From Montifringilla adamsi (Eukaryota > Chordata > Aves > Passeriformes > Passeridae), in the NCBI GenBank assembly GCA_017590115.1, contig JAGGNK010006515.1, positions 186,001 to 250,000 on the forward strand: a DNA stretch of 64,000 nt, written 5' to 3'. This document shows, piece after piece, positions 24,346 to 38,238 of this stretch (positions within the stretch are counted from its first letter, which is position 1; each line of letters begins with the position of its first letter). Made by a program: the position numbers and the translations under genes. A model generated the notes under the pieces. The model worked only from the letters and a program-made list of their open reading frames with translations, did no database searches and was not told the origin of the DNA.

Positions 24346-25496
24346 TTGAATAACTGGAAGTAAATTTTTACAGAAGTAAGCAGGAGCTGCTAGAACTGTT
24401 CACCCTGCTTTTATTGAATGGTGAATATTGTGTTGCACATCCAGGTGTGTCTTGTCCCCTCCCTACCTGTGCTCTCCTCATCCCCCTGAGCTGGTGCTAA
24501 TTTGCAGAACATGAAGGTGGTAGAACACCACCTTTAAAAGGCTGAGGAATGTTTGTGTGAGTCAGCAGGGACATGAATGGTGGGTGGTTCTCAGCTTCTC
24601 AGCCCACCAGGAAATGCTCCCACAGCTGATGAAGGTGAGGTGTTTAATTGGGGCCAGCTGGTACAGCTGCTGTTACCTTTGCTTTGTATTAAAATGGTCT
24701 GGAGACTTGGAGTTCAGGTGTTGGGGGTCACCCAGACCACTGTTATGAAATGAGCTGAGTTTGCTTGTCTGCCTCTTGTTGGTGTTTAGGAGAAAATTGT
24801 TTGTCCATGAACATGAAAAAACCTTGGAGTTTTGTGGAATGAAGAGATTTCACTGCTGGGATTGCTTTACCACCATATATAAAGACTTGTCCCCTCATTT
24901 TCTTGCATATATGGATAATAAGCACAACTACTGAATCTGAATTAATTTTTCAGATTTCTGTACTAAACCAGCTTTGGATTTCCCTAAACAGAACACTCAG
25001 AGCAGGAGGCACCTCACTTTGCCAGCTTTGCTTCCATCACGTACAATTTGGTGCCATTTTTCTAGTCCTGGGGTTAGGTGTCTTGAGCAGTCAAGAGAAA
25101 AAAATCTGGAATGTGGTTGGAGCAGCCTTACAGCCATCATTTGGGACCAAGTTACAAGTGGAAACTTGTTGGCTTGTTAAACTTGAACTGGGACTTGAAC
25201 TTGTGCTGGGAAAGTGAGGTTTTCATATTCCATGCCTTTGGGACCAGTTTCCTAGAGCTAGGTGAAGACAGTAAATTTGGAAATGCTTGTTTTTCCTTTG
25301 GTTTCAAACCCATGCCTGTCAGTGTAAAGTTCAGGCTTTTGTTTTCTAAATAGTGTTATTTGTTGGCAGTGTGACCTGCAGTATGGCAAGCCCCCATCTC
25401 TGCTGTGAATTAAGTGGAAAGGGCAGCAAAGATTTTTATTTAAGATGTGCCAGAATTATTAAGTAAGATCTCTGTTGAAATTGCCTCATCCCTTGA

Positions 25497-25625
25497 AGTA
25501 TTCCAGGCCAGGCTGGATGAGGCTTGGAGCAACCAGGTCCAGTGGGAGGTGTCCCTGCCATGGCAGGGGGTGGGATGAGATGGTTTTTAGGTCCCTTCTA
25601 ACCCAAACCATTCTGGGATTCTCTG
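25497..25625 (+). mobile_element. CR1 3' fragment, plus orientation
   Basis: Contains CCAGGCCAGGCTGGATGAGG, TGGGAGGTGTCCCTGCCATG and the tail AACCCAAACCATTCTGGGAT. Confidence 0.88.
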
Positions 25626-27133
25626 GTGACTGTCAAAATCCACTGGCTCCTTGACAGGAATGAAAATGTGGATGCTGGAGAAGAAATTCCAGTATTGTTG
25701 GGATTTAGCTTATGCAAATGTCTTGTGGCATTTCAAATAAATTTAAGATGGGGAAAAAAACCCCCTTCCTAGACAGAACTTTTGATGGTGCTACAGGGGC
25801 ACTCAGGCTCTGGTTTCCTTGCAGAGCCTCCATAAAAATGCTGGAAGGACTGAGTGCTAAAAATACAGCCTTAACCCCACAGCAGTGGTTTGTGTTGGCC
25901 TTCCTGGAGGAAAGAATCCCTTTAATTGGTAAGAGAATGAAGTTTATTTTGGGGTTTGCTTTGTTTTCATTCTGGGATGTGAACTCTGATGCACTGCAGC
26001 TTAAAAAAATCCAGAGTGCTGTAACTGTGCTGGGGTCTGCTCCAGCTGCTGGCAGCAGCCTGCACTGCTCTCCTCATCCTCCCCCTGCCTTTGCCTGGGA
26101 AAAAACAGAAAAACCAAATCCCTTCCAGCGGGGAGGAGGAGCCAGAGATGGTTTTGATGTGCCCCAGTAGCTGCCTTGATGTGCTAACCACATGTGCTGT
26201 GTGAGATCCCAGGGACAGAGTTCCCTGGCTCTGCAAAGGGCAGGGCTGGTCCCTCTGGGTTCTGCATTCAGTGTCACACCTTCTGTGCTGCTTCTGGGGT
26301 GATCTTTGGAGATTTGAGTTCTGTTTCTCCTCTGTCCTGATCCCAAGTGGCTGCTCTTTATTAAGGATTTGAGGCTGCACTTGATTGTGTTAATTATTTC
26401 CTGAACAGAGAGTGCTGGTGGTGTTGCTGGAGTAGAGGCTGACACCCTTCTTGTTGGCTTTGAACTACATTTTAGATTTTTGGGTGGGTTTTTGGCACCT
26501 TTTTTTTTTCTAAACATGAAGAGGATTTTTTATAATGAATTTCAGTGGCTGATGGGGTCGAGTTTACCTGAGGAAGTGGCACAGAGGTGACAAAGAATAT
26601 AAACTGGCCCCCAGCTTTCCTTTCTCAGCTCATATAAAGGAAATAAGTTATAGGATTAGTAGGGAGCAGAATTTGAAGGGAGAGTGTAGTTCTTCAAGTG
26701 TTTGGGTGCAGGGGTTTAGCAAGGACTCGGTTTACAGTGTGGTTTGCTAGAGCACATTATAGGTCAAGATGCAGCAAGAGGGCTTGTGCAAAAATTGCTC
26801 ATTTTTCCCAAATTATCCTTTAATAGGCCTCATTTGCATGTTGTAACATAGCAGGTGTGAAAAGCATCAGGGCCAGGACTTTAAGGACCGAGGTGTTTGG
26901 TCTCTTGGGTGAACAAAATTGGTTTCTGATTACTGAGCTCTGCATGGGCTCCTTTAAAGATATTTCTAGTGCAGTGCTTTGAGTTTAAAGTATGTGCCTG
27001 AGGTGATGGGAACCTGCTGAAGCTTGGAAAACACACTTGAGTTTTTTGGTTCACCCAGGAAACACAAATAAGAGCATAGCCAGAGGGAAGGATTTTTGCA
27101 AAGACCCACAACAGTCTAATTCCTGGATGAGTG

Positions 27134-27161
27134 TTTTTTTTTTTTTAAAAAAAAAAAAAAA
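27134..27161. repeat. Poly-T/poly-A palindrome
   Basis: Thirteen T followed directly by fifteen A, a perfect self-complementary homopolymer junction. Confidence 0.9.
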
Positions 27162-28208
27162 GTCATATTACCAGTTCTGGCAAAGTAAAGATTCAGCTTT
27201 ATAAGCCTCAAATGGAGAAGGATTAAGGAATGGATATTTGCAATGGTTCTGTGTTGATGCAGATCTCAGGCATTGCAATAATTCTTCGGGTGCTGTGTGG
27301 ATGGGTGGAGGAGCCACAGGAATGGTAGGGAATGGACCTTGGCATCCCCGTGGTTTTTTCTTCCTTCCTTCTGCCTTCCTCCAAACCTGCAGCTTTATCT
27401 GCAGGGGAGAGCTGAAAGAGGCTTTGTGTTGCAGCCTCTGAGTGTAAAGTTCATGTGAGCAATGTTTTGGGTTTCCAAAATAAATACTTCGGACTTGCCC
27501 GGGTCCTGTAGTTTCCAAAAGGCCTGGTGGTAGCAGGTGCTTTTCAAATAGGCAGCTGTGGAAGGAAACTCTTTCCTAATGGAGCACTTAGTCACAGATT
27601 ATCTTTTCTGACTGTTATTAACTGTTTTTAAGCACTTTTCAGGCAAAATGTGCTGGCTGACCCGAGCCCTTCCCTGCTTGCTTGGCTTTCTGTTGGCGTT
27701 GCGATGCACCCCTGGCTCAGCTGTTCAGTGCCAAGTCCCAGTTTTTTACTGCTGGTTTCATGTTCTGGTGGCTTCACAGGCAGCAGGCTAATGAATGGAG
27801 TATGTGGGTATTAGCCTTGTTGCAGGAAGGTAAAAACTTCAGTGCAGTGAATCACCTGAGGTGAGTGTGCACGGCTCAGGTGTGCTGCCAGAGCAGAGTT
27901 CCCAGGGCAGGGAGAGCATCCAGGGCTGTGCTGGGAACCTTTGTGGGGCCATCTCCTCTGCCCATGAGGCCAGGGAGATGCTCTCATGCACACAGAGCAC
28001 GTGTTCCCCAGCCCACTTTCCTGCTTTAGGTTCTTTCTCCGTGTGGGCTCCTAGGAAATCAGCCTTTTTCTCCTAGTGGATCTCTGTGCAAGTGAAAGAA
28101 AACGGGCCCCTTTGCACTGTTTCCTTGTTGCTGTAACCAAGGCTTTTGCACTGTTCCAGATCAGCATTAATTCCCTTTGAGACCATGCCTTGGATTGCAT
28201 TAACTTTG

Positions 28209-28229
28209 TTTTTTTTTTTTTTTTTTTTT
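28209..28229. repeat. T run
   Basis: Twenty-one consecutive T; no flanking mobile element was recognised. Confidence 0.85.
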
Positions 28230-29714
28230 GACATTTGACAAAAGCTTTGTTTAAACAAGTGAGATGTGCATCAGGCTAATAAATATAAACCCAGTCAGAT
28301 GATTCCTGCTGGGCTGTTCTCTGGAGAACAGTGTCTCATTTGTGTGTTTTCCACTAATCATCTCCAAATCTTGCATGGGTGATATCAAGTTAGGGAAAGT
28401 GGATTTAGGATTACATATGGTACAGTCAGGGAAAAAGAGGCTCTGTTTTGACAACCAGCATAGCAATCTGGGAGACATGACTGCAGCTCTGAAAAATGTT
28501 TTCAGAAATGTGTTGCATAAACAAGTCATCATTTCCCTGGTGGAGAAGGGAGATGTTTTTCTAGATGTACTTCTGCACAAACCTTTTGTAGCCTGAGTTA
28601 AAGGCATGGAAAAGGTCAGTCTGAGTGGTCAGATGGTGTCAGAGCACAGGTTTGGGTGGACAGGCAAGGAAGTTGGGCCATGAGCTTCAATCAATTCAAT
28701 CAATTTGTGATTGGGCTTGGGTGCTGTCACTGCAGCAGGTGGCCCAGAAGGATAAGGAATCCTCACTTCCATCACTCCTTTGCAGGTTCCCAGAGAGGGG
28801 AGGGACATTTTGGGGGTGGGAAGAGTGCAGGTTCAGCTGGGTTACAGGACTGCAGCCATTAAAGCACGTTGACTTCATCCTGGCTGCCTGGGTGTGATGG
28901 AGTTTGCCTCTGTCTGCGTTAATCACACTCAGAGTGCAGCCACTGAGTTGGAGCTGGGAGTGGGGTCTCCAGGTAGATGGATAAATGAGGCTTTGGGGAA
29001 GGGCAGGCTTGGCTTTTACGAGGGAAATCACAGCTCACATTTACTTGAGTTCTGTAGGGGAGGACAGAGGAAATCTCAGTTCGTTTTGATTGCTCTTGTT
29101 AAAGACTTGAGCTGAGCTGCCACCAGGTAAGGGGCAGGGTCCTCTTGTGCATGAGAGTTTTTAAAAGTAGGAAATGATGTCTAGGAATAAATAATTGATT
29201 TTTTTTTTCCTGTTGAAAAGACCCAGCAGCAAATCCTGGAGGAATCTGCTGCAGCCTCTGAATTCAGGTTCAGATACTGATGAATGCCCAGGGAAAGCAA
29301 AAACCAGGAGCTGCTTGTGCACAGCTGCAGAAGAACCTGGTGGTGGTTGGTGATGGACATCCTGGTGGCTTCAGCTTGCTGTGGGTTGGTGTGGGGACAG
29401 GAAAAGGGTGTGAATTTGGTCCAGGCAAGAGCAACCCCCAGAGGGATCAGCATGAGGGAGGAGGGAGAGGTAGAGATGGAGTCACTCTTTTTATCCCTGC
29501 TTACTTGAGGATTAAGAAGCACGTTGTGAAAGTGGGAAGAGGCAGATTAAAACCCAGCCCAGTAGTTTTCCCTTTTGTTGTAATCCCAAAGACAATGGAG
29601 CTGAGTCCCTGTAGGACCTTGGCAGTGTCCTTAGCAGAGATGCACAGCTGTGAGTAAAACACTTCAGGGGCTGTGGTTATGGGAACAGGCTGCCTCTGCC
29701 TGAACTGCTTGCTC

Positions 29715-30003
29715 ACAGAATCCTGGAATGGTTTGGGGTGGAAGGGGCCATCAAGGTCACCCCATCCCATCCCCTGCCATGGGCAGGGGCACCTTCCACT
29801 GTCCCAGGTTGCCCCAGGCCCCATCCAGCCTGGCCTGGGACACTTCCAGGGATCCAGGGGCAGCCACAGCTTCTCTGAGCACCCTGTGCCAGGGCCTGCA
29901 CACCCTCAGAGGGAAGAATTTCTTCGTAACAGCCCATCTATCCCTGCCCTCCTTTTGTTTAAAGCTATTCCCACTTGTCCTGGCACTCCAGGCCCCTGCC
30001 AAT
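29715..30003 (-). mobile_element. CR1 fragment, minus orientation
   Basis: Begins CACAGAATCCTGGAATGGTT and carries CTGCCATGGGCAGGGGCACC, GATCCAGGGGCAGCCACAGC, the CCTGTGCCAGGGCCTGCAC block and TTTGTTTAAAGCTATTCCCA. One of the longer copies here. Confidence 0.9.
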
Positions 30004-30294
30004 TTTTAGTCTGGGATTTGGTGTTAAACACTCTCAAGTGTTTGTACTTTTGTTTCATTAAGCAAGCCTTGATATTCCCATTCTCTCCTTGCTCCTAGAC
30101 CTTTTCCCCCAGGGTTGCTGTGGTTTTGCTCATTTACTGCCATCTGCTTCATCTTCTGCTGCTGAAATGTTGGTGATGCTCAGGTGTTACCCCAGAGCAG
30201 ACTCCTCTGTGGAATGCCAGGGGTGGGAATCCTGGGCAGCCTGCCTTACTGGGGGTTGGGTTTTACTCAACATTGCTTCTAGAGCTCTGCCAGG

Positions 30295-30535
30295 GCAGGT
30301 CAGGCTGGATTTTAGGAAAAGGTTTTTCCCCTAGAGGGTGCTGGGCACTGCCCAGGCTCCCCAGGGAATGGGCACAGCCTCAAAACTGCCAGAGCCCAAG
30401 GAGGGTTTGGCCTCCACTCCCAGGGATGCCCAGCGTGGGATTATTGGGCTGTCTGTGCAGGGTGGGGGTTGGACTGGACTTGTGGCTCCCTTCCAGCTCA
30501 GGATATTCCATAATATTCCAGGATTCCATTTCCTT
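30295..30535 (+). mobile_element. CR1 fragment of a second subfamily, plus orientation
   Basis: Contains TCAGGCTGGATTTTAGGAAA, CTAGAGGGTGCTGGGCACTG, GGGGTTGGACTGGACTTGTG and a tail CATAATATTCCAGGATTCCA. The copy at 52490-52690 is the same type in reverse. Confidence 0.8.
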
Positions 30536-30566
30536 CTCTATCAAGTAGTCACCAAATCCCCCTTGC

Positions 30567-30586
30567 TTTTTTTTTTTTTTTTTTTT
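30567..30586. repeat. T run
   Basis: Twenty consecutive T soon after the CR1 fragment at about 30295-30535. Confidence 0.85.
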
Positions 30587-32999
30587 GAGTTGCAGCCATT
30601 CTTACCTATCTGAAAAGCTAAAAGTCTTTTCAGTCTGCCCCCCTCTATCTTTTTTTTTTTAAATCTCTGTTGTGTCTTTCTTCTTGCCAGATAAATCTGT
30701 TCCTATATTCTTTCAAAATGCTCTTTTCCCCCCACTTCATCTTTTATAATTTCTCCTTTCATGTCGATTTTTCTTGTGCCAACTGCAGAAGCTGTCCCTT
30801 TTCATCTCTGATGCTTCTCAGGGAGGTTCCTCATTAATATTCACATTTGAATAAGAAAGGCTAATGCCTTGTTTGTGTCTGTAGTCAGGAGAGGCAGCCC
30901 AGGCTGTGGTTTTTGAAGGCTCTCGTTCTGGGTGCTTTGGACATCCTTGCTGGGACATGGATTTAGTTGTGTGCATTTTCCCTCCTGCCTGTCACAAGTC
31001 AAAACTTGATCTCCAGATTGTCGCTGAGTTCCCTGTGGGATCACCTTTCCTGTGCTGGCTCTGCCCTTCCCTTGAGGCAGGAGATGGGAGGAAACAGATC
31101 TCACCTCTGATCCTGCTTTTGGGCAGACCCCACAAAATACAGCATTTACCAGCTATTCCCTCTCCAGTGCCTTCTTTTTCTTCCCGCTTTCCACTGCTGC
31201 TGTGGTTCTGTGTTTAGCTGAATTTCTGTGGGGATTTGGCCCTTAGGAAATACTCTTTATTGCCTGAAATAAAAGATGTTACTCCACTGCACTGCAGAGA
31301 TGATCATTTCCTTTCCCAGCTTTATTGGAGCAGGGAGCAGTTGTGCTACAGGGATGCTTTCATTTTCTCTTTGTCTGCTTTTTGTATTCCTTTCAGCCTC
31401 TTGGTGGGGTTGTCATTGCCTGTTGGAAAAGGGGCTGGCCCAGCTTTCCAGTGCCACATTTCTGTGAGGGATGTGCTGGGAAATGTGCATTTGATTGGGA
31501 TGGAGTGGAATTCCTGACACTCCTCACTCACAACATCCCCTGCTTTGGGCTTCTCCCACAGGAGAAAACTCTGGTTTCATCTGTGGGATTTTAATTTCTC
31601 TTACACTAACTGTGTGTGTCAGCTCCAGAACCCAACCCACTGGGAAAATACAGTTTTCCTTGTTAAGGATGTAATTTATTTTTCGTTGTAAAACGCCTGC
31701 AGCCAAAATATCCGCTCTGTTTGGTTTTAGGGTTTGTTTTGCGGGGTGGGGAGGATTAGGATGAGTAGTCAGGCTTGGAGCTGCGTTATATTTAAGGGCA
31801 AAACAAATGATTTGGTGGTGTTGGGTGTAAACCTTTGTGCATGAGATTGGGTTTGGGAATATACTTGGGTCCATTATCCATCATTCCTTTTGTAGTAAGC
31901 ACGGGGTCGTCCTTAAGGAGGTGACATCTCTGCACCCACCTGAAAGCTGTGAAGAGTGAGAGAGGGGGGGATATTAACAGCAGAAAAAAACCTTTTGATT
32001 GGAACAATTAGAAAACTGAAGCCAAACCCCAAATACCTGGTGAGAGCCAAGTGCTCTCCAGCTCCCAAGCCCAGAAGCAATTTTGGGAAAGGCTGAGCTG
32101 GGGAGCTTGTGCAGCTCTTTGCATCCCTGGTCCTCCTTTTGTTTCCATGGCAGCACAAAGGATAACGCTGCTGCTGCAGCTGCCAGATGCTGCTGGAGGA
32201 GAGATTACAGCTTTGACCTAAATATCTCTTTAATACAGTTCTCAGTTACAGGGAGAGGCTTTTCAGATGTCAGAGATACTGGAGGCTCTGATGAGCACGG
32301 GCTGGGATTCCTGGTGCCTGAACTGCTCAAAGCTCAGCCTCGTTTTCCTGTTTATAATTAGGAATTGGGCATGGCCAGAGATAAATCTGTGCAATATCAA
32401 ACATTTCTGCTGGGGCTGGAAGAGCTCCTAGGGTTTTATCCATCCTGACAGCGCTGGCAGGGGATGGGAGGAGCCTGGAACTGCCAGCTCCTGAAATGCC
32501 TCTGGTTTTAGGGCTGTGATTGAATTGCTCTGTGGCACTTGGGTGGCTTGCTCTGCAGTGTGGGCATTGGTGCTGTTAGTGGGGTGTAAATACAGCATTG
32601 TGCTGCTGGGATGGGATTCCCAGAGCCTGGCTGGAGTTCCCACCCACAGGAGGAGGAGGGCACGGAGCTGCAATGCTGCTTTTTGCCTAAACTGCCTGAG
32701 AATTATAAATTACACATCTGCAGTTCAGCAAGGAAAAAGGGACTGCTTGGAGCTGGGTGGTTGCAGCAGTAATTCCTAACTGGCATACAGTGGGAAGCCA
32801 TAGAATCCATGATTCTGTCACACTGAGTAGGGAGGAAATAAAACCTTAAATCATCCTGGTACTGCTGCTGCCGGTTTTGGAAAGGTTTTATTTGTTATTG
32901 CTTTGTAGTTATTGTTTGGTGTAATGGAACAGAGTGAATAGGCAGAGAGGACTCATATAAAAAACCTGATTTTAAAAACCCAAACACAACAGGTATAAA

Positions 33000-33120
33000 A
33001 ATTCACAGAATTCCAGGGTGATCTGTGTTGCAAGGGACCTTAAAGCCCAACCAGTTCCACCCCCTGCCATGGGCAGGGACACCTCCCACCAGGCCAGGTT
33101 GCTCAGAGCCCCATAAAATA
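33000..33120 (-). mobile_element. CR1 3' fragment, minus orientation
   Basis: TTCACAGAATTCCAGGGTGA, AAGGGACCTTAAAGCCCAAC, then CTGCCATGGGCAGGGACACC and CAGGTTGCTCAGAGCCCC. Confidence 0.87.
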
Positions 33121-34569
33121 TAGAAAAAGAACCTTTTGAAACATGGCACGATCTTCCAAATAATATTTTATGCAAAGCTTAGAAATCAACATGTCAGGAT
33201 GGTTTTCTGCTGTTTTCTGTTGGAACTGACTCAATGCTTTGACTTAAAGCGCTGGGGGCTGGGTTGGAAAGGATGTGCTGTGAGATTACCCCCCCTGAAA
33301 AATGCATGTTTTAGGAGGATCACAAGTCTCAACCCAAAAGCTGCACGTTTCCCTCTTTGCTAAGAAAATCAGCACACAAGCTTTGGGAAATATGTCCTGA
33401 AAGTGCTGCTTTGATACAGCTCCAAGAGACACATGTGTGGCCTTATCTGCATCCTTGTGGGCAAGTGGGAGCTTGTAGGAATATTTTCTGTACCAGTTCG
33501 CTCTCAGGTTTTTATTTCAAAGCAGAAGAAACTCTAAATATTGCTTGTAATGCAGAAATTATTGAAGGGGGAGAGCAGCATGTGACGTTGCTGTTGGTGC
33601 TTTTAACTCCATCCCTGTGTTTTTGAGGGCTCTTGTTCTTAGCAAAAAGCATCTTTAGTTGAGAGTTTCCAGAGAAACCCCTTGGCTTTTCCATATTTTA
33701 TTTATTTACAGCTTTTCCTCATTTAGAAGGACAGCAAACTAGCATTGGGATTGCCTGAGGGAAGCTCTTGCTAAGAAGCTTTCCAAGAATCGTGAAAGAT
33801 TTAAGTACTTTCATGTCACCCTGCAGAGATATCTGCCCACCCTTTTTGCTCTGTTTGCCACTGGGTTTCCATCTGGATCAGAGGAAGAGGAAGCTCTGAG
33901 CTTCCCAGCTTCTTGCTAGTCAGGGGTGAGAGATCTGGGTGAAAAAAGGGCAAAACGAGGTTAGTGGATCAAGGCTGGTGGTGGGCAGGCTGCTGTGCTG
34001 GCGCTGCCCAGGGCTGTGTTAATATCTAATAAACAGCCAAACTGCCCTGGCTGCTGGGGTTTTATCCTCAGGGATGGACCCCCAGGCTGGAGAAGGTGCT
34101 GGAAATCTGACTGGCCCCAGCTAGAACCCTTTTCTCAGAGGTCCCATCAGCTGCCTTGCTGCTGTTGCCCATGGCAGTCAATGGAGTTAATTTAGGAGAG
34201 GGTTTCCAGTGTGAAAACTCAAGGATGGGATGAGCCAGACTGCTGGACTGAACAGCCAGGCCCTTGCTGTAATGGCTGGGACACATTTCTGCTTTTCATA
34301 ACTTCCCTCCCCTCTTCTGAGCCAGGGGTGCTGGGATTGGCTTGACCCTGTGTTCTCTCATTAACATTGTTTTGCTGATATTTATTTAGATTTTAGTAGT
34401 CATTCCTGGATTTGAAGAAGTAGATTTTTCTGTTGGAAAATTCTAAGCAGGGCTTTTAAATAGGGAATATTGGAACAGTCAGCCCTTGGAATCAGCTGCT
34501 TTCCTGTGCCATGGAGTGCATGGACCTGGGCAAGAGTGGCCACCAAACCCCAGGATTTCACCTCAGCAG

Positions 34570-34710
34570 GTGTTGCCCCATCCCTGGAAGTGTCCAGGGC
34601 CAGTTTGGACAGGGCTTGGAGCAGCCTGGGATAGTGGAGGTGTCCCTGCCCATGGAGGAATGGATGGGCTTTAAGGTTGCTTCCAACCCAAACCATGCTG
34701 GGATTCATGT
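34570..34710 (+). mobile_element. CR1 3' fragment, plus orientation
   Basis: CCCATCCCTGGAAGTGTCCA, GGAGGTGTCCCTGCCCATGG and the tail CCCAAACCATGCTGGGATTC. Confidence 0.87.
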
Positions 34711-35728
34711 GGTGGAACCAACATCTCATTCTTAACACTGGAATTAAGAAGGTTCCTCTGGGTGGGGCTGCGTTACTAAACTGAGGTTTTAAAATAGGTG
34801 AGGCTCCTCTTGGGAGTTCGTGCTTTACCGTAGTGGTAGAAATCAAAACAGAAGAATTGAGGAAAAAAAATGAAGACTTCTGTTGTGGCAAAGTAAACTT
34901 GGTGAAGGAAATGCAGCTTAAACCATCTTGGTGCACGTTTTAAAAAGACACGAGTGACACCATGAATATTTGAAGCTTTTGATCAGTGATGCAGAAATGA
35001 AAGGAGCAGCACATGCGACTGTGATTAATTATTGACAAAAGCCATTTCTTGCATGTGTGGAGCCTGTAGTGGGACGTGCAGGTTGAGTTCACTGGGATTC
35101 CAGGGCTGGGCAGTAATGCAAACAAGACCCCAGTTGATCAACTTCATCCATGTGGTTCTGTTTATTATGCAAATCTCTGTGTTTGAATCCACATGTGGTG
35201 CTGGGGGGTTGCAGCTTCAGCAGAGGATTTTTGTGGGATGCACAATTTGGGCTCTGCCTGCTCCACTTGGATGGATCCAGTGGTTCATGCTGTAGCTGTA
35301 AGTCAGTTTTCTTTATTTAGGAAAACAATCCTCAAACCTCTTTGTCATGTTCTATCTGTGAGTATTTCACCTTTTCACCTGACTTCTGTGGATCTTGGAA
35401 TAAATCAATTTTTCCTGAGATGTTCCTAGAAGCTGGATTGGGCAGAGGTTGCTTCCATGTCCATTCCAATGATGGCACACAAACCTCGCTCTGCAGGTGC
35501 TGTTCCGTGCCATGTTCTGTGTTTAGCTGTGGTAATTCCTTCTAAACATGCCAGTGTAAAGGAATCTCATGGATCTCCTAACAGAAATTAGTTAGTTTTA
35601 TTTTTTTTAAAGGGCACTGGAAGACCTTATGTAAATTAATTGCAAATTGGGGATAATAGAAGAGGGAGATTTTAGTTTAAATTAGTTGGGTTGAGGTCAA
35701 GGTGTTTGGGTTTCTGGTGTGAGAGGTT

Positions 35729-35786
35729 TTTTGTTTGTTTGTTTGGGGTTTTTTTTAGGCTTTGGTTTTTTGGTTTGTTTGTTTAA
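35729..35786. repeat. (TTTG)n low-complexity tract
   Basis: Two runs of TTTG units (TTTGTTTGTTTG) separated by a T-rich spacer. Confidence 0.8.
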
Positions 35787-38238
35787 CAGGCATATTTTGG
35801 CAATAAAATGGAATTTCAACCATTCTCAAGTATTTTGGACGCTCAAAACCGGTGTGGGGGCAGGAACTGAGGGCTTTAGCAAGAAAGGGGAAGGTAGCTT
35901 TGTCAAGAGAATTTTATTTCTTATATTGCTAATTGGGACTAAAATGCTCATACTGCCCATATTGAGGGTCCTTGAGATCTGATACAGTTTTGGAAGGTCC
36001 TGGCGTGGCATTTTGGTGAAGGAAGAACCCAGTGGGAGGAATAAATCCACGTCCTCGGGTTGGGTCATCCTTCATTTCTGCAGCTGCCCACCTTCTGCTT
36101 TGTCTTTTGGCCTCTGTACTTTTTGGAATTTTAGCTTTCATTGCCTCCCTGATTTGTCCTTTTGGAAAGCACAGGTGTTCCAAAATAATACTTTAAGGTT
36201 TTTGTTACAGAGAAAAGTGACAGGATTTGTGATGTTCTTGTTCCCCTTGTGCAGGTCCCCTTTGGCTTGGCAGGTTTTTTTGCAGTTCTCCAAGTCAGCA
36301 GCAGTGATTTGCTCACTCATCTTTTTTTAATCTTCCATGGTGATAAAATCCAGTGGTTCTCTTTTATGGAAGCTTGTTGCCATTAACAGGGAGCTCTCCC
36401 AGTTTGTTTCACACACCTAAACCTCCACGAGTCAGGGATAAGACACTGATGGTTTCCCTTGACTCCTGAGAGTCTGGAGATGAGCTGGAACCTCCTCATC
36501 CCCTTCAGCCTTGGCTGCTCCTTCCCAAATCCACAGCAGCTCAAAGCAAACCATGAGACTTGATAGTTTCCTCTTAGGGCAGTGACATTTTTCCCAATAC
36601 CCACTCTAAAGCTCCCCATTCCATTGCTGGGAAAACATTCCTCCCCACAGGAAGGCTGGAAAACATCCTAGACCAAGCTGTGGTCCCTTTGGAATGCCTC
36701 AACCATGGGCAGCTCTTGCAGGCAGTGTTCCCAAATGGAATCTGCTGCTTGTCCTGTCCCCATCTCAAGTTCTTGTCACCTGGGTGTGGTACAGAAAAGT
36801 TTTCCTGAAGTGGGACTTCAGGCCATGGGACAGGAGTGACCACAGTGTCTTCTCTTGCGCCTGGAATGCCAAAGGTTAACCCAATTTCACTCTGAGCCTT
36901 TGGTTTTCCTTCCCTTGCCAGTGTGTGTGTGGGAGGCAGCTCCTACCTGTACCAAAATACTGATCATTTTCCATGTGTTCTCATACAGGTACACACAGGG
37001 TTTATTCACAGCTGAAATGCAAAGGGATGTGTTAGATAAAGCTGGAGAAAGTTTTCTAATTCCTGGTTAAGAGGTCTTTTTGGGCTATCGAGGCAAAAGC
37101 AATATATTTCATAGAGATAGACTGGAAAACACAAGTTTGTTTTGTGATTGTTTTTAGGTGGGTGCTGGGAAAGCTTGGATGGTTTCTGGAGTCAGTGTGG
37201 GTCGCATTTGGAATAGGAAATTGCCTCCAATTTCTTTATTCTCCAGATGAAGAAATCAAATGCTTCAAACCACCTTCTCCTCCTGCTGGTGGGTGCATTG
37301 GAGGGGAAGCAGTGGCTGGCAGGACCCTAGGAGGCTTGTTTAAAAACAACATGGTCAGGTGTAACCTTGCTGTTACCTCCTGGGATCTCAGGGACTGATT
37401 GGAGCACAAGGAATCTCAGTGCTGCTCCATTTCCGTGGAATTGGAGCATCCTGTGCAGCACAGGCATTCGTCTGGTTTGTGTGGTTCTGCAGGGGTTAAA
37501 TCAGCATCCACACTGGATTTGTAACAGAAACATCACTGTCTGTTTGCTTACAGCTGACCAGACCTTTATGGAAGGAACAAAATGAGAAATTACTTTAAAT
37601 ACAGAAAAATGGAGCCTTATTTCTGTTCTTTGGTGTGGAATTGTCAGGCAGGAGCCAGGTGCAGCCCGAAGAGCTTAATTTTGGTGATAAACCTGCCTTT
37701 CTTCAAGGAATCAACCCCTGCCCCGAGTAGTTTTTAATTAATTTCATAGTAAATGGCTCTGTGATTTATTTCTGCCTAGATTATGCTACTGAAAAAATGG
37801 TGTGTTTGAGGAATAAAGAGAGATTTTCCCCTGCCTGCGCAGGGCTGTTCCCACTGACTCTGGCTGCTGCAGTTGCTGACATGAAGTGTGATGTGCAGCA
37901 GGAAATCACATGCCTCAGACAACAAATTTTCTTATTTACCTGGGTGGAGGAGTTATTGCAGATGGTGGCTGGCAGCTGCAGTGGGTGACATGTAATGTGA
38001 CAAACCCAGGGCTTTTCCTGTGGGGAGGGAATGTGCTGCTGTGGAAGGGAAATGGCTTAATCAGGTACACGTTGGGAGAGCCTTTGCTCTAACTGGGGTT
38101 AGTTTGAGCTCTGTGATGATGTGGGAGCAGATCTGTGCAGAGTGGGAATTTTGGGGATTTTTTTTACAGTTTCCCCAAGCCCCTGGTTTTTTGTCACGTC
38201 GGACTGTCAGCCTCCCAAGAATCAGACCTTTGGTCTGG

